Below the pieces are notes generated by a model. The model worked only from the letters and a program-made list of their open reading frames with translations. It had not been told where the DNA came from and searched no databases. The position numbers were made by a program, and so were the translations under genes. Positions 35,008-45,290 of a stretch of 64,000 nt of DNA are shown here, piece after piece. The DNA is from Crocodylus rhombifer. Its lineage: Eukaryota; Chordata; Crocodylia; Crocodylidae. Numbering within the stretch: position 1 is the first letter of the stretch; each line of letters starts with the position of its first letter. The stretch covers positions 248,001-312,000 of the forward strand of contig JAVSML010000045.1 of the NCBI GenBank assembly GCA_038503035.1, written 5' to 3'.

Positions 35008-35715
35008 CTACAGACTATAGATAGGTCCTGTGCTGCAAAGGTTGGGTCTGAAGCCAGCCTTCCCAGTATTCAGTTCTGGGGCTGTATCATCTTGAGCTAA
35101 CACCACTGCAGAAATGGGCATGACATATAAAGGTTCATAGCTCCAGGCAGTAAATAAATCATAAATGTACCCAACTACATAAGCCTTTATGGAAAAGTCA
35201 TATAATGTTTGATAGCCACTGGCATCATACTTTGTTTTTGCTGTACTTTTTATAATTGATGTCTTCAAAACAGGCTGCTGGGGGAAGTCATCACAACTCC
35301 TTGAAAACAAGTTGGGGGAATGTGTTTTCTGACTACCTCTCCCCACCTCCCTCCAACTTCCCCCCCAAAATCCCCCCCAACACCCAACAAAAAAAACCCA
35401 TCTCAACTCTACCCTCTCAATGTCCCTTTGTGCAGGACTCAGGCAGTTATAATAGTCATCCACACACAATACTTCTGTTCCAGCCTCTGTTCTGTAGGCA
35501 CCACACAGACTTAGTAAGGCTGTAAATGGGGGCAGAGTCGGGGAAAAATGGTGAATCAGGCTGTAGGCTTTGGGCAACATCAAAGATTTACAGTTTCTTA
35601 TTATAATTCCCAGAATACTGCATTTGAAGCATTTGCAGTCTAATCCTTCATTTTTATAAGCAAGGTTGAAAAGGGAACGGAAACAACAGAGCACAAAGCC
35701 ATTGAAACAAACCAA
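35008..35715 (-). CDS. Unexplained 235-codon open frame
   Basis: The longest open frame of the window. I recognise no domain. The N-terminal third is Cys- and Leu-rich (FNGFVLCCFRSLFNL), the middle contains a Gly/Trp run encoded by a C-rich plus strand (35340-35400), and the C-terminal part is acidic and aromatic (KYDASGYQTLYDFSIKAYVV). No splice signals, Kozak context or polyA signal single it out, and the C-tract makes stop codons rarer on the minus strand. A real single-exon gene or processed transcript is possible but chance is likelier. Confidence 0.12.
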   Translation of the reverse strand: MVCFNGFVLCCFRSLFNLAYKNEGLDCKCFKCSILGIIIRNCKSLMLPKAYSLIHHFSPTLPPFTALLSLCGAYRTEAGTEVLCVDDYYNCLSPAQRDIERVELRWVFFVGCWGGFWGGSWREVGRGSQKTHSPNLFSRSCDDFPQQPVLKTSIIKSTAKTKYDASGYQTLYDFSIKAYVVGYIYDLFTAWSYEPLYVMPISAVVLAQDDTAPELNTGKAGFRPNLCSTGPIYSL

Positions 35716-36830
35716 TTTGTATTACTCTGAATGTGGATCTCAAAAGCCGCTGTTTGGATGCAGTTATAACTGTATAATGAAAGGATACATAAACAAGCAG
35801 ACGAAGTTGTTTTTTTTCAAATTTATTTAAAAAAAATCCTTTTTGGTTGCAAGTCCATTGACATACTTCATGGTTGTTTTTTAAAACATCTTTTTAAAAA
35901 AGCACCATTTATTCACCCATACAAATGGATCTAGTTTACCAGAAAATGAAAAGATAAAATAAACAATGTGTATTATAGATGCAGTCTATATGTAGGAAGA
36001 TGAAGAAAAAACCTATTAACATCAAAGTCATTAAACAATAAAAACTCATCCAAGCTGGAAAGACTGAGGTGAGATAGGATATTATTGTGGGAATTCATAT
36101 ATATGTGACCAAGGAGCTCTGGGTTTTAGCTTTGATCTTTCATGGACTTTAATAAGCCCAGTTAAGAGTATTAAGGTCCTGGTTTCAAAAGTAACTTCTA
36201 ATTTGGGATAGCTCTACTTTTTATATTCTGAATATTAGACACCAAGGGCCTGATTTATCTTTATGTTAAATGGGTCTGGAAATGTAACGAAGCCTTCAAA
36301 TAGGAATAAATTATACACGTGCATTTTTTGCATTAAGTAATCATTGGATAAAGTGTGTAAATAGCATTTGAAGCTGGGCCAGAACCCAAGACTCCTTCCC
36401 AGGACAGTACCTTATAACAGCTACACAGTCAGTTTTCCTCTTGCTTGCTCTCCTTTAGGTCTCAGTATCTTTTCCATTCCTTTCTACCCAGTGGTGCTGC
36501 TTCAGCAGGAGAGATGGAGGATGCAGTCACTACTGTTGAGCCCAGTGATTCTCCACCAGAGTGCTACAGCCTGTTAGCTATATTAGCACTGTTAGCACTG
36601 GGTGCCTGAAGACTATTAGTATTGGGTGCCTTGAGTCTAACAAGGTCTAGTCCCAGGTTTAGGGCCTTTTCCTAGGAAGTGGAAGGTGTGGGTTTAATTA
36701 ATCTATGAAGAGGGCTTAGATGGTATCCTACTTCTGGGGCAAGTGCCCTAACCTCTGGAGCACAAGGTTCAAAATGTAGCTAGGATGCCTTTCTCTTATT
36801 GGCAGAATAGAGGAGGCACATAAACATTTA
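35716..36830. other. Unassigned; tRNA-SINE remnant near 36710-36775
   Basis: GTGCCCTAACCTCTGGAGCA with AAGGTTCAAAATG nearby resembles the inverted half of the two-headed SINE. 36566-36640 has a small imperfect direct repeat (TTAGCACTGGGTGCC, TTAGTATTGGGTGCC). Otherwise nothing recognised. Confidence 0.35.
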
Positions 36831-37034
36831 GGGTACGTCCACACATGCAAGCACATGTGCTTGTAGCAGCTCAAATAGAAATGGCATAAATTTGAGCCGG
36901 GACTTTTTGCCTCAGCACACGTACTCAGACATGCACTTTGGTATGGAGCAAATTGTGCCACTTGGGGCAAAATAACCCTGCCTGGCTTCTCCTGGATCTG
37001 CAGCCAGGGGGAGCTAGAGCCTGGGGCTGTCCAT

Positions 37035-37095
37035 AGCAGTATAAAAAGCTGCCCTGTCCTGGCCCAGCAGTATAAAAAGCTGCTCTGGCAAGTAG
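37035..37095. repeat. 32-bp direct repeat with TATAAAAAG
   Basis: AGCAGTATAAAAAGCTGC occurs twice, separated by CCTGTCCTGGCCC. Each copy contains a TATA-like box. Confidence 0.75.
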
Positions 37096-37845
37096 CTCAA
37101 GGCTACTAGCTCTCAGGAGCTTCTGGGGCCCAGCCAATTGGTACCTGTGGACACTACCCCTTGTGCCAGCTGAACTTCTGAAGCAGCCCTGAGAGTTCCC
37201 TGCACCCTCTACCCACTGCAGCAGTCTGGCAGTGGGTGCTGCTGCCTGGCTGTGACCTGCTGTGCACCTGCCAGACTTGGATTGGGACTGCGCAGCCAGT
37301 AGAGGCATCTGCCCCTCTGGGCCAGCTGCCAGTGGACTGTGGTTGCAGGGTTGGGCTCTGTGCAGCACTACTGCCATGTGTATCCCCTGTTTGGCCATCT
37401 GGGCAGCTATCATCTGGAAAATGTTCTGGCTGGGGTGGCCTGCTTTGAACTGTCAAAGCATGTCCAACTGGCCCCATTTGGCCAGGAGGTCAGCCACAGC
37501 CAGCTGGGTCCAAGGTGCCAGGTCTGAGGGTCCTGCCACTGGCCTCCCAACAGGAATTCTGGTGTTCCCTATTGGAAAACTGAAAAATCCCCGATTAAAA
37601 AAAAATCCCAAAGTCACTATGTAAAATACCCCCAAATCCATGTTCCTCCACAAGTAAAGCAAAAGACACTATAAAGAGAGAGAGAGTAAGACAGACATAG
37701 TGATCAGTTGGACAATGTTTTATTGATATATCTACAGTATTAAAGCAAGTCTCTTATCATAATACTAAAATGAACTCTAAATACGTTTCATGACTTCATG
37801 TATATATATTTTGCTGCCCTTCCAGAGTGGTGATGCCCCCCCTAG

Positions 37846-37930
37846 CAGGACATTCAGCCCCCACACAAGGAGTTTGGTCCCCCCAACAGGGGATTCAGCC
37901 CCCACACAAGGAGTTCGTCCCCCCAACAGG
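37846..37930. repeat. ~41-bp tandem repeat, two units
   Basis: ATTCAGCCCCCACACAAGGA then CCCCCCAACAGGGG occurs twice in a row with one or two differences, and a third partial unit precedes it (GACATTCAGCC). Confidence 0.85.
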
Positions 37931-38961
37931 GGCAAAATGGCCCCTGCAGGGGCTACAACGCCACCCCTGCAAGGCCCACATGCCCCAACCCAGCCCTCTG
38001 ACTGATGCCCCACCTGGCCCCATCCCCCACCAGCTGCTGCAGCCCCCCCGATGGCCACCCTACCCAGCACCCACCATCTGCTCCCCCAGACACCGCAATG
38101 GCTACCCCACCCAGCTTCACCCCCCAACTTGCACTCCCAGGCCCTGTCACTTTAAAAAAAAAAAAAAGCAGATCCTCCCCCCAGAAAAAAATGGAACAAA
38201 AATCCTCTTACTTACCTTAGAAGCAGGGGTGGGGGGCTCCATGGCCTCCTGGCAGAACCCCCTGGGCAGCGCAGGACAGCGGGGGGGGGCCCTGGGGCTT
38301 TTCCGTTGCTGGGCAGTGTGATGGCGAACCCCAGTCAGCCAGACAGCAGCTTGAACAGCTGGTAAGTGCTGGGTTTGTTTGTTTTTTTAAATTGGGAGGG
38401 CAGGGATCGGAAGGGGGCTGGGGAGGATGGGGCAGGGGAAGGGGCAGGGCAGAAAAGTGATCGGGGGCCTTGGGGAGAGGGGCCAGCCAGGGCAGGGGTC
38501 AGGGGCCTCAGTGGGGCTGGCCAGGGCAGGGATCGGGGGAGCTGGGGGAGTGGGTGGGGCTGGCAGGGGTCCCCCCCATGGCTCCCCCCCCTCCTCCAGC
38601 CCCCCCGACCCCTTACTAACCGGCTCTGGAGCCCTGGTGCTGAACATGTGGCCTGGCTGGCTGCGTGTTTCGGCACCAGGGCAAGGGGCAACCACAGAGA
38701 TGCTTTGGCAGCCAGGGTGTCTCCATGGAGGACCCAGCCTCTGGTTGCCTCAGGGCACGGTCTGCGACTGTGCCCTGCTCTGCTTTTTTAAACTTCGATT
38801 TTTTTAGACCACTGGATATCTAGGGGTCTAAATTTCTCCATGCCCTGCAAACTTGCAGTACGAGAAACGTTTTTTCATTCCTGCACATGCCCATTGCCCC
38901 ACCTCAAAGGAGTTTGAGACAGGGCAAGAGGCATGTGCATGTTCGTCTGGACGTACCCTTA

Positions 38962-40140
38962 GAGTGCATTTAGTGCACAGTCCTGAATTTAGATGCAGCT
39001 CTCTGCATAGCATATGTTATTATTAGGGATGAATAAGGATGGCTGTTATCAGAATGGAAAAGCTATTGAATGCCTTGAAGGTAAGAATAGGATCAGTTTT
39101 TGGCAGGTTTGTTGAGATAATGGCAGCTCTCTACACCTCCCTAGGTGAAATAGGATTACTCTATGAAGCAGGGCACCTTTTTGATCGAGTGACCACACAT
39201 GCCTAGTAAGTAAATAGGACTTAGGTTATATTTTTCTGTCCTGAAGAGTATATAATCTAGGGCAGTGCTGTCCAACTAGTGGCCTGTGAGTGGTTAAATT
39301 GCAAGGCTTGTTGCCATGCCTGCTAGGGCCGCTGTGTTGGTGAAGCTCCGCAACGTAGGGGGTGAATGCCACGATCACTTGCCCTGCACTAGACTCTTGC
39401 CTACCACTGAATTTGGGGTTTTCTGTCATTGTTGGCAACTAATTGGGAATAAGTAGTGGGACAAAACGAATAGGAAATCTCGGTCTCCAGCTAGATTAGG
39501 CACCTGAAGTTAGAAGCTACTTCTGAAGTTTAGCTTTTAATTTCTTCATACTTCCGATTCTGTGGCTGTCAAATGGGATAACGCATGAACTTCTTGGATC
39601 AGAGTCTGCAACCGTTTGGGACAACACCTTATCACTGATACTTAGATATACTTAGATAATGGAAGCTGTATAACTGCATTACAGTTGTTATACTAATCAG
39701 ACTAATTAGCCCTGCTGAGAAACGGAAAACTAACTTAGGTAGAGCACCATTTTAATGCAGCTTGTCTGTGTTTCTGCTTTGTGTATCCCATTCTAAGTTA
39801 GCTCAGTTGCCTCTGCAAAGCACTGAATTGTGCCATGGATTTTATTCCTGGGTTGAGTGCTGATTCCCTATAAACTTGGGCAGCTCTGCTTCTTTATTTT
39901 CCAGTTGCTGCATTTATAACATAACTATAACTCTACTTGTCTTTTTGCGAAAAGCTCAAGATCAGCTAGTATAACGTGCAATGTTGCTGGTTATTGTGAG
40001 ACTTACTTATATTTGCTTTTGAGGTTTTTTTTATGTGTGCTACTATAATACTCTAATAGTGATATGGTAATAAAAATATTTTAAGAATTCATGGATATTT
40101 GATGGGCTGTTTCTTCAACAATGTGTTTTCTCTTTTCTTT
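38962..40140. other. Mostly unassigned; hAT-like end at 39265-39290
   Basis: CAGTGCTGTCCAACTAGTGG followed by CC at 39265 resembles the left terminus of hAT elements. A right end was not identified. Confidence 0.35.
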
Positions 40141-40146
40141 GTACAG

Positions 40147-40192
40147 TTCTGAAGTATTAGATAGCCTATCCAAAAAACATCCCCCGTGCTAA
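40147..40192 (+). other. Candidate 3' coding exon (weak)
   Basis: A strong acceptor (pyrimidine-rich tract ending TTTGTACAG at 40138-40146) is followed by an open frame reading SEVLDSLSKKHPPC and TAA at 40190-40192. No upstream exon, family match or polyA signal supports it. One such match is expected by chance in 64 kb. Confidence 0.15.
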
Positions 40193-41189
40193 TGGGTGGA
40201 GGACTGAAGGCCATGTGCCATGCCAGATTACATAAAGCGGTGTCAGATTTGGACTACTGTCCTTGTTGATTTTAAATATAGGGTTGCCATTGGCATCATT
40301 CAATATTGATGCCAAGAGACCCGTCTGAGTTAGCAATCATTACTCGTTTTGTGCTTTCCAAATGATTCAGTTTATATATCAGGTCAGTGATGTGACATTT
40401 GAGGTACTTTGCCAGATGTGCTTGCTGATTTGTAGAACCACAATTTTATGGTCAGACTCCAAAATCTTTATCTTCAGCAGTTTGGTGTGAATAGTCCCCT
40501 TAGGAACATTTGTCCACTAGGCCATGAGAGACTGACATTAGATGATGAAGTGTATTGTCTGCTGGATAATGGCCACCTTTGGATGAGTCTTGAGAAGGAA
40601 AAGCTGCAGGAATGCCATTTCTCATCAGCTGGTGTCACTGCTTGGAGCCAGATGTTAGCAGCTGGGTGTGGTAGTACAAAATGATCTAGGAAAGAAAGAA
40701 GAAAATGTTTAATAGGAAACATTAACTTTTTGGCTAAGCTATAGGCAAATACAGCATTCCCTTGTTTACTGTAATAACTACTGGAAGCTGCAGAAATAGA
40801 TCTCTGACATTTGAAAGGAATATGTTTACTGTTTGATCAGAGAGGAGATAATGTCATGCATTTATTTTACTGTAAACACTCCTATTAAATACTCAGCATT
40901 TGAGCTATTGGCAAGAATTAAGAGAACATAGAGTATCTTTCCATATTCAAGCATCAGAATCTTTGCAAGTATGAAGTTTTCTGCAACTTCACTTTATATT
41001 TCTTAAATATTCCTTGTAATAGCGAACATAGGAGAAGCAAACAGGGAGGGAATTTACTGGGGAGTTTGCCACAGGAGGGAGTTGGGGAGTAGGAGACTGA
41101 ATGTGTGTGTGTTTTCTTTTTTCTTTGCTTTGTTTTCTACAGCCTAGGTGTCCTCCAGGGAGCTTAGGAGACATAAACAGAGACTAGGA
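40193..41189. other. Unassigned sequence
   Basis: A 78-codon open frame at 40448-40684 has no recognised family. A strong acceptor-like tract ends at 41142, just before the CR1 fragment. Confidence 0.35.
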
Positions 41190-41800
41190 TCAGCAGTTGT
41201 GATTTGTGTGGGATGTGCCATGTTTGTGTTCCTCCCAGAAGGCCAACATTTTTCATGTATATTAAGTGTAATCTAATGCTTATCTTGGAGGAAAAGATTG
41301 AAGGCTTGAAAGTACAGGTATCCATCCTGCATGCTATTAAGGAAAATGAAAACTTCTTGGAAAAGAGTCATGAGAAGCTGGCACTGGAGAGGCCAAAGGG
41401 AAAAGAAGAGAAATGGTAACATGTGACCACTGAAGAAGAATAATTCAGGAGGAACAGACTGAGATCAGCAGCTGCTTTTAAGCACTCCAGTGAAAGAGCT
41501 GAAGAAAAGGCAGAGATGAGGAGATTAGCAGGCAGAGGACTCAGCAGTCTGGAGACCAGGAAGTGCAGGGGCCCAGGGATGGAGGCTCTATGACCACTGC
41601 ACCAAGAAGGAATAGAAGAGTGGTGGTAGTTGGTGACACCCACAGACAAAAGCACCAATTTGTCACTTGGATTTGGGGTCCTGGGAGGTGTAAAATGCCT
41701 GGAGCCTGTATTCAGGATGTCACAGAAAAATTGCCAGAGCTCATTCATCCCTCAGACCATTACGCTTTCCTGCTTTCCCCTTTTCAGCAGGCTGGGTAAC
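41190..41800 (+). pseudogene. CR1 ORF1 fragment (coiled coil plus esterase-like domain)
   Basis: The first frame (41204-41419) opens with a Cys-rich start (CGMCHVCVPP) then a heptad-like stretch (ILEEKIEGLKVQVSILHAI). Further on, RNRRVVVVGDTHRQ and, in another frame, PGACIQDVTEKLPELIHPSD match the CR1 ORF1 esterase-like domain, whose first block is normally VVVGDSLLRG. The nucleophile Ser of GDS is Thr here, and frame changes separate the blocks. CR1 ORF1 is an RNA-binding protein required for retrotransposition. The fragment stops at about 41800, where Gypsy gag begins; no ORF2 follows. Confidence 0.8.
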
Positions 41801-41861
41801 CCACTTGTATGTGGTGGAAAATGCAAGGGCATCAGCCATATGCCGCTAGAGTGGATACAGA

Positions 41862-42310
41862 GGCTGTGCCAAAATGGCTGGAGAGGCTGCAGCAGCAGCA
41901 ACAGATGCTCCAGCAGCTCCGGCGTCAGCAACAGGAGTTCCAATAGAGGCTGCAGGAGGAGCAACAACATTTCATGCTCTGGCTGCTGGACTGGGGGAAG
42001 CCCAGCATGCAGGTGCATGCTACTACCCAAGTCCAAGCCAAAGGGGGTGGAATCCTTACAAAGATGGAACCAGAAGCTGAGCATGAGGCTTTTTTGTAGA
42101 CTTTTGAGTGGGCGGCCAGGGTGTATCCAATGCCCTGGGATCAATGGGCCACTCAGTTAGCCCCTTAGCTAGCAGGGGAGGCTCAGGCAGCCAACAGGCT
42201 CCGGGAGTTGAAGTTGCATAAGTTTGATACCTTCAAGGCTGCCATTTTAGACTGCATGTGGCACACTGGAGGCACATGGGTGGAGTTTCTGGGAAGAGCC
42301 ATTTAACCCA
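41862..42310 (+). pseudogene. Gmr1/Gypsy gag capsid region
   Basis: In one frame: PKWLERLQQQQQMLQQLRRQ (Gln-rich coiled coil), TAG, RLQEEQQHFMLWLLDWGKPS, then ILTKMEPEAEHEAFL, TAG, TFEWAARVYPMPWDQWATQL, AP, TAG, LAGEAQAANRLRELKLHKFD and FKAAIL. This is the capsid pattern of vertebrate Gypsy elements (KM---DDPEAFL--FE, WA--LAPYLTGEAQAA). Three in-frame TAG codons replace expected amino acids without shifting the frame. Confidence 0.8.
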
Positions 42311-42659
42311 TATTCCTGGCCCTGAGCAATTGCACGTTGCCTCAAAGCCTTCTGCACTTGATGACTGAAACCAGAGTGCTGCCTAGCCACTGAAACTGTG
42401 GAACTGATAACTCTGGATATGTTGTAAGTGGAGCTCCAGGAGTGGGTTTGCTGACATTGGGTTTGCTGATCTTAAAGGGACAGTCTGCTTTGTTGAAAAC
42501 CTTCTTGAGGCCAAATTAGAACATGTGAAACACCCTGCTGGGCCAAAGGCACAGGCCGAACAAGGCACAAATTCAAAATAGGGAGGACCTGGGAGGGCCG
42601 TGGATTTGGGAGTTGAAGAGGATTCCCTCCAGGATGTAGTGCCAACCCAAGAGAAAGGG

Positions 42660-42730
42660 GAAACTATTGATCCGTTTTTCATGTGGACAGCCAGATCATG
42701 GGCTCAAGGGTTGCCCACAGGTGGACTGTA
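42660..42730 (+). pseudogene. Gag zinc knuckle (first Cys lost)
   Basis: Reads RFSCGQPDHGLKGC, which is CX2CX4HX4C with Arg (CGT) in place of the first Cys (TGT), a single transition. CCHC knuckles bind the element's RNA. Confidence 0.75.
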
Positions 42731-42900
42731 GCCATATGCAGACTGGGATCTCTGAGGTCCTGATAGAAGTTATAGAGCAGAGAGCCTATGTGCTCTCCAT
42801 GAAGACAGGGGTTGCCCATGTCCTGTGTCTATTCAGTTTGAGCTGCAGACACATGAGTGTTTTGTGGACTCTGCCTAGCTATCAGTTGTGGAGTTCATAT
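42730..42900 (+). pseudogene. Gypsy protease remnant
   Basis: FVDSA followed by a stop, near 42858-42873, fits the D-S/T-G/A active site of a Gypsy aspartic protease, at the right distance downstream of the zinc knuckle. Confidence 0.5.
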
Positions 42901-43520
42901 ACATAAGGTGGGGAAAATGAGGTTGTCAATTGGGGGCTGGACAGCTGAGTTGATTGTGGTGGTGGCTAGCTTCCTTTTCTATCGGTGGGATGAGACTGGA
43001 GTTTGCTGGCCAAGTTGTTGTGCCTGGCAGCAAAAAATAGGCAGGATCTGGGGATGCAAGTTTACCTCCAGAACCAACTAAGAGAGATATTTCCCTTTGA
43101 TCCAGAGATGTTTGGACCCTGAGCTACACCATACCAGGAATGCTGAAGAGTCAGAAGGGAAATATTTTATCAGGAGGAGGGCCTGGTAAAAGGTCTAGCA
43201 AAGGTATTTGAATCCAGTATGAAATGTGTGGCCTTAAGAAAAATGCCACAGGGCTGAGCTCCTTGGGCAACCTGTCAGATGGAGATGGTATGCCTATAGG
43301 AGATGCCACAACTTCAAACAGAGCCAGAGGGTTTTCTATGGCCAGTGAGCCAAAGTGAACAACAGTGATAGACCCTTATCTAGTCAGCCAGGATCCCCAT
43401 TTCAAATTACAAAGGGATCTCATGATGAGGAGGAAAAGATGCTCAGAGGCTTGGAAGTATCACTTATTGGTGCCCACATTGCATTACAACCACATTTTGA
43501 AATTAGGGGTCAAGAAAACA

Positions 43521-43819
43521 TAGGGTGCCTATACTTGTGCATCAAGGCTGCTCCGATGCACTGTAATAATTACCATGCTCCAGCAGACTCCAGTGTGATG
43601 TGTATCAGCATCCCCACACTGAAAAATGGTGGTGGGGGCACTTTAGCTGAAACTCATTCGATGAGCTTCAGTTAAAGCTTCCTCGACACCATTTTTCAGT
43701 GCAGGGAAACTGATACACATGATGCTATGGGTGCTATAATTAGAGTGGCTCTTGGAACCTCTCTAATTAACCCCCCACCCCCCCCACTTCTCCCAGAGCA
43801 CGTTTATAAATGCCTATAG
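43521..43819. mobile_element. Hairpin (foldback) MITE inside the Gmr1 element
   Basis: CACTGAAAAATGGTG (43617-43631) is perfectly inverted at 43687-43701. Complementarity continues inward (TTTAGCTGAAACTCATT against AATGAG... AGTTAAAG) and outward (ATGTGTATCAGCATCCC against AACTGATACACATGAT), so nearly 300 bp can fold into one long hairpin. The outer edges read AGGGTGCCTATAC and TGCCTATAG. It separates the protease side from the integrase side of the Gypsy element. Confidence 0.75.
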
Positions 43820-43844
43820 TAACAAGTATTTGCCATATTCTTTT

Positions 43845-44100
43845 AGCCGGGGATTTACCAGGACATTAAAGACTACTGTGCACTGTGTCCCAAGTGCCAG
43901 TTGGTGGCCCATACCCAAGGTTTCAGGCACTGCTGGTACCTCTGCCTGTGGTGGGTATCTCTTTTGAATAAGCTGGGGTAGATATAATTGGGCCCTTGGA
44001 ACCAAGCACAAGTGGATGGCATTTTATCTTGATGTTTGTGAATTATGGCACTTGGTACTCAGAGGTGGGTGCAATCCTCAGTAAGCCTCAGCCCAAACAA
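43845..44100 (+). pseudogene. Gmr1/Gypsy integrase, zinc-binding end and catalytic start
   Basis: In one frame: PGIYQDIKDYCALCPKCQLV (the Cys pair of the HHCC finger), then VDIIGPLEPSTSGWHFILMF and NYGTWYSEVGAI. The first catalytic Asp (VDIIGP, 43980) is kept. The second conserved block reads NY where DY is usual. Confidence 0.8.
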
Positions 44101-44279
44101 TGGCTGGATAACTGGTAAAAATATTCTTGTGGGTGGGTCAGGACAGCACGACAGATTCAAGAACAATCCTACAGTAAGAATGAATGACTCTTGGTCTAAC
44201 AGCTTGGAGATTAGGTCCTGTTGTTGCTCCCTTCATCAGAGAGAAAGTTGCTGATTAATGACAGGGCCCCATAGGAGAA

Positions 44280-44600
44280 CATAAGACGAGTTTGGGATGT
44301 GGATTATAAAGTGTGTCTGGTGAGGAGATGTCATGTGTTTCAGATATATCATGTCAATTTTCAGAAACCTAGGCAAGCCCAAGAAGCGCAAATGCTTCTA
44401 CTTTGTCAACAAATACCTGAAGTTCAGGAAAAACAATTCAACTCCTGACCAGCGAGATTGTTCTGGTGGAAAACTTGTCCATAGCTCAGCAGGAGGAGGC
44501 AAAGGTCCTGTTGCAGGAATTTCCAGATGTGTTTACAGCCTAACCAATGAAGACCATTCTGATTAATCACTGGATCATCCTGAAATCAGGATGTCCCATC
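44280..44600 (+). pseudogene. Integrase C-terminus and RT leader of the Gmr1 element
   Basis: VWDVDYKVCLVRRCHVFQIY followed by HVNFQKP (44295-44376) matches the Y-V----YHVNLLKPW end of Gypsy integrase. About 100 bp later, after a frame change, LSIAQQEEAKVLLQEFPDVF (44477-44536) and ILINHWI match the segment that precedes RT in these elements (LS--Q--E---L---F-DVF---PG-T--I-H-I). This pair fixes the order integrase then RT. Confidence 0.75.
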
Positions 44601-44605
44601 TGGTT

Positions 44606-45180
44606 GCTAGAAAATGGCATTTAGAGGTTTGCTTTTGGGAATTGGCTTATAGATAAAGTAGATATGCATTAGAATGATGGTCCAGAGCAACAACAAGGTT
44701 TAATTGATTTCTAAAAAGGCTTTCTGTGACAAAGTTTCTTCAAGGCTTGCTGTGTCTGATACAGGCAAGCAGTGAGCAGACTTACAGGCTGGGATATTAA
44801 AGACATGTTCCACACTGTTCCATAACATGAGATAAGGTGGCACCAGGTCACAGTGCCCAGCTGCAGAGCCCTTGGGATGTCCAGTTTTGGGGAACAGACC
44901 AAATTAAGAGAAGACCCAGAAAGCCCAAATTAGAATGAGTGCATGCGATTGGTTTGTGAAAAAAGGAATATGCTGACAGGACAGAACATGAACAGTATAA
45001 CGACCACACTGAGACCAATCAGCAGTGGCCAGAGATAAGTAATGGTGAGGGGAAAATAATACAAAAGAAGGGATTTCTGAGCAGCAAAGGGTCCCCGAGA
45101 GGGGAACCCAAGGCCACCATGGACAGAGGGCACACCACCAGCCCATCTCATCCATCCCATGGGTACTTTGTCTTTGCCAT
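44606..45180 (-). repeat. Interspersed repeat family A, antisense copy
   Basis: The reverse complement aligns without large gaps with 62865-63435. Shared blocks include TCCATGGTGGCCTTGGGTTC, GGGACCCTTTGCTGCTC, GTCAGCATATTCCTTT, ATCCCAAGGGCTC, AGGCTTT/AAGCCTTT and CATTTTCTAGC. Small conserved peptides (MGWWC-LCPWWPWVP) follow from this DNA identity and are not evidence of a gene. It begins exactly where the Gypsy homology stops. Class unknown; an LTR or internal part of a retroelement is possible. Confidence 0.75.
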
Positions 45181-45184
45181 TTAG

Positions 45185-45290
45185 TACTGTATTTATTTGA
45201 ATACAAGACGACACCCCAATAATTAGATTCCATATCTGGAACATTTTATAAATTTGTTATAATTTTCTAGATATAGAATTTAATTATTGG
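45185..45290 (+). repeat. Palindrome family X, terminal end plus 75-bp palindrome
   Basis: TACTGTATTTATTTGAATAC followed by AAGACGA (45185-45211) matches the inverted right end of the element at 51076-52439. CCAATAATTAGATTCCATAT at 45216 pairs with the end of an imperfect 75-bp palindrome closing TTAATTATTGG at 45290. The palindrome at 51879-51953 has the same length and arms. The far end of this copy was not found. Confidence 0.65.

Larger units (their letters stand above)
36831..38958. mobile_element. Harbinger-like non-autonomous element, 2.1 kb, GC-rich
   Basis: Left end GGGTACGTCCACAC; right end, reverse-complemented, GGGTACGTCCAGAC; flanked by TTA at 36828-36830 and 38959-38961. GG-rich ends with a 3-bp TWA duplication fit the PIF/Harbinger superfamily. 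The interior holds a 32-bp direct repeat with TATAAAAAG (37035-37095), a block shared with the 29-kb element near 37600-37640 (ACCCCCAAATCCATG), a tandem repeat at 37846-37930 and very GC-rich DNA to 38760. No transposase motif was seen, so it would depend on an autonomous relative. It may be a composite of nested elements. Confidence 0.6.
41855..44605 (+). mobile_element. Gmr1-type Ty3/Gypsy retrotransposon, decayed and truncated
   Basis: Gag, zinc knuckle, protease, integrase zinc-binding and catalytic start, integrase C-terminus, and then the leader of reverse transcriptase occur in this order on the plus strand. Integrase ahead of RT is the arrangement known for Gmr1-like elements; ordinary Gypsy elements have RT first. 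RT proper is missing: the element ends at about 44605, where an antisense repeat begins. No LTRs were found. A hairpin MITE sits inside (43521-43819). Multiple stops and frameshifts make it inactive. Confidence 0.8.

Noticed and set aside
37262..38807. Several 100-164 codon frames on both strands
   Set aside because: All lie inside the GC-rich Harbinger-like element and consist of low-complexity Pro/Gly/Ala sequence.
41867..42080. Ala-rich frame from 41874 as a gene
   Set aside because: A neighbouring frame in the same DNA matches Gypsy gag through three stop codons, so the Ala-rich frame is a shadow.
44904..45233. Conserved peptide MGWWC-LCPWWPWVP seen here and at 62870, possibly a gene family
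   Set aside because: The whole DNA segment is a repeat; conservation extends beyond the frame and both copies have frame breaks relative to each other.
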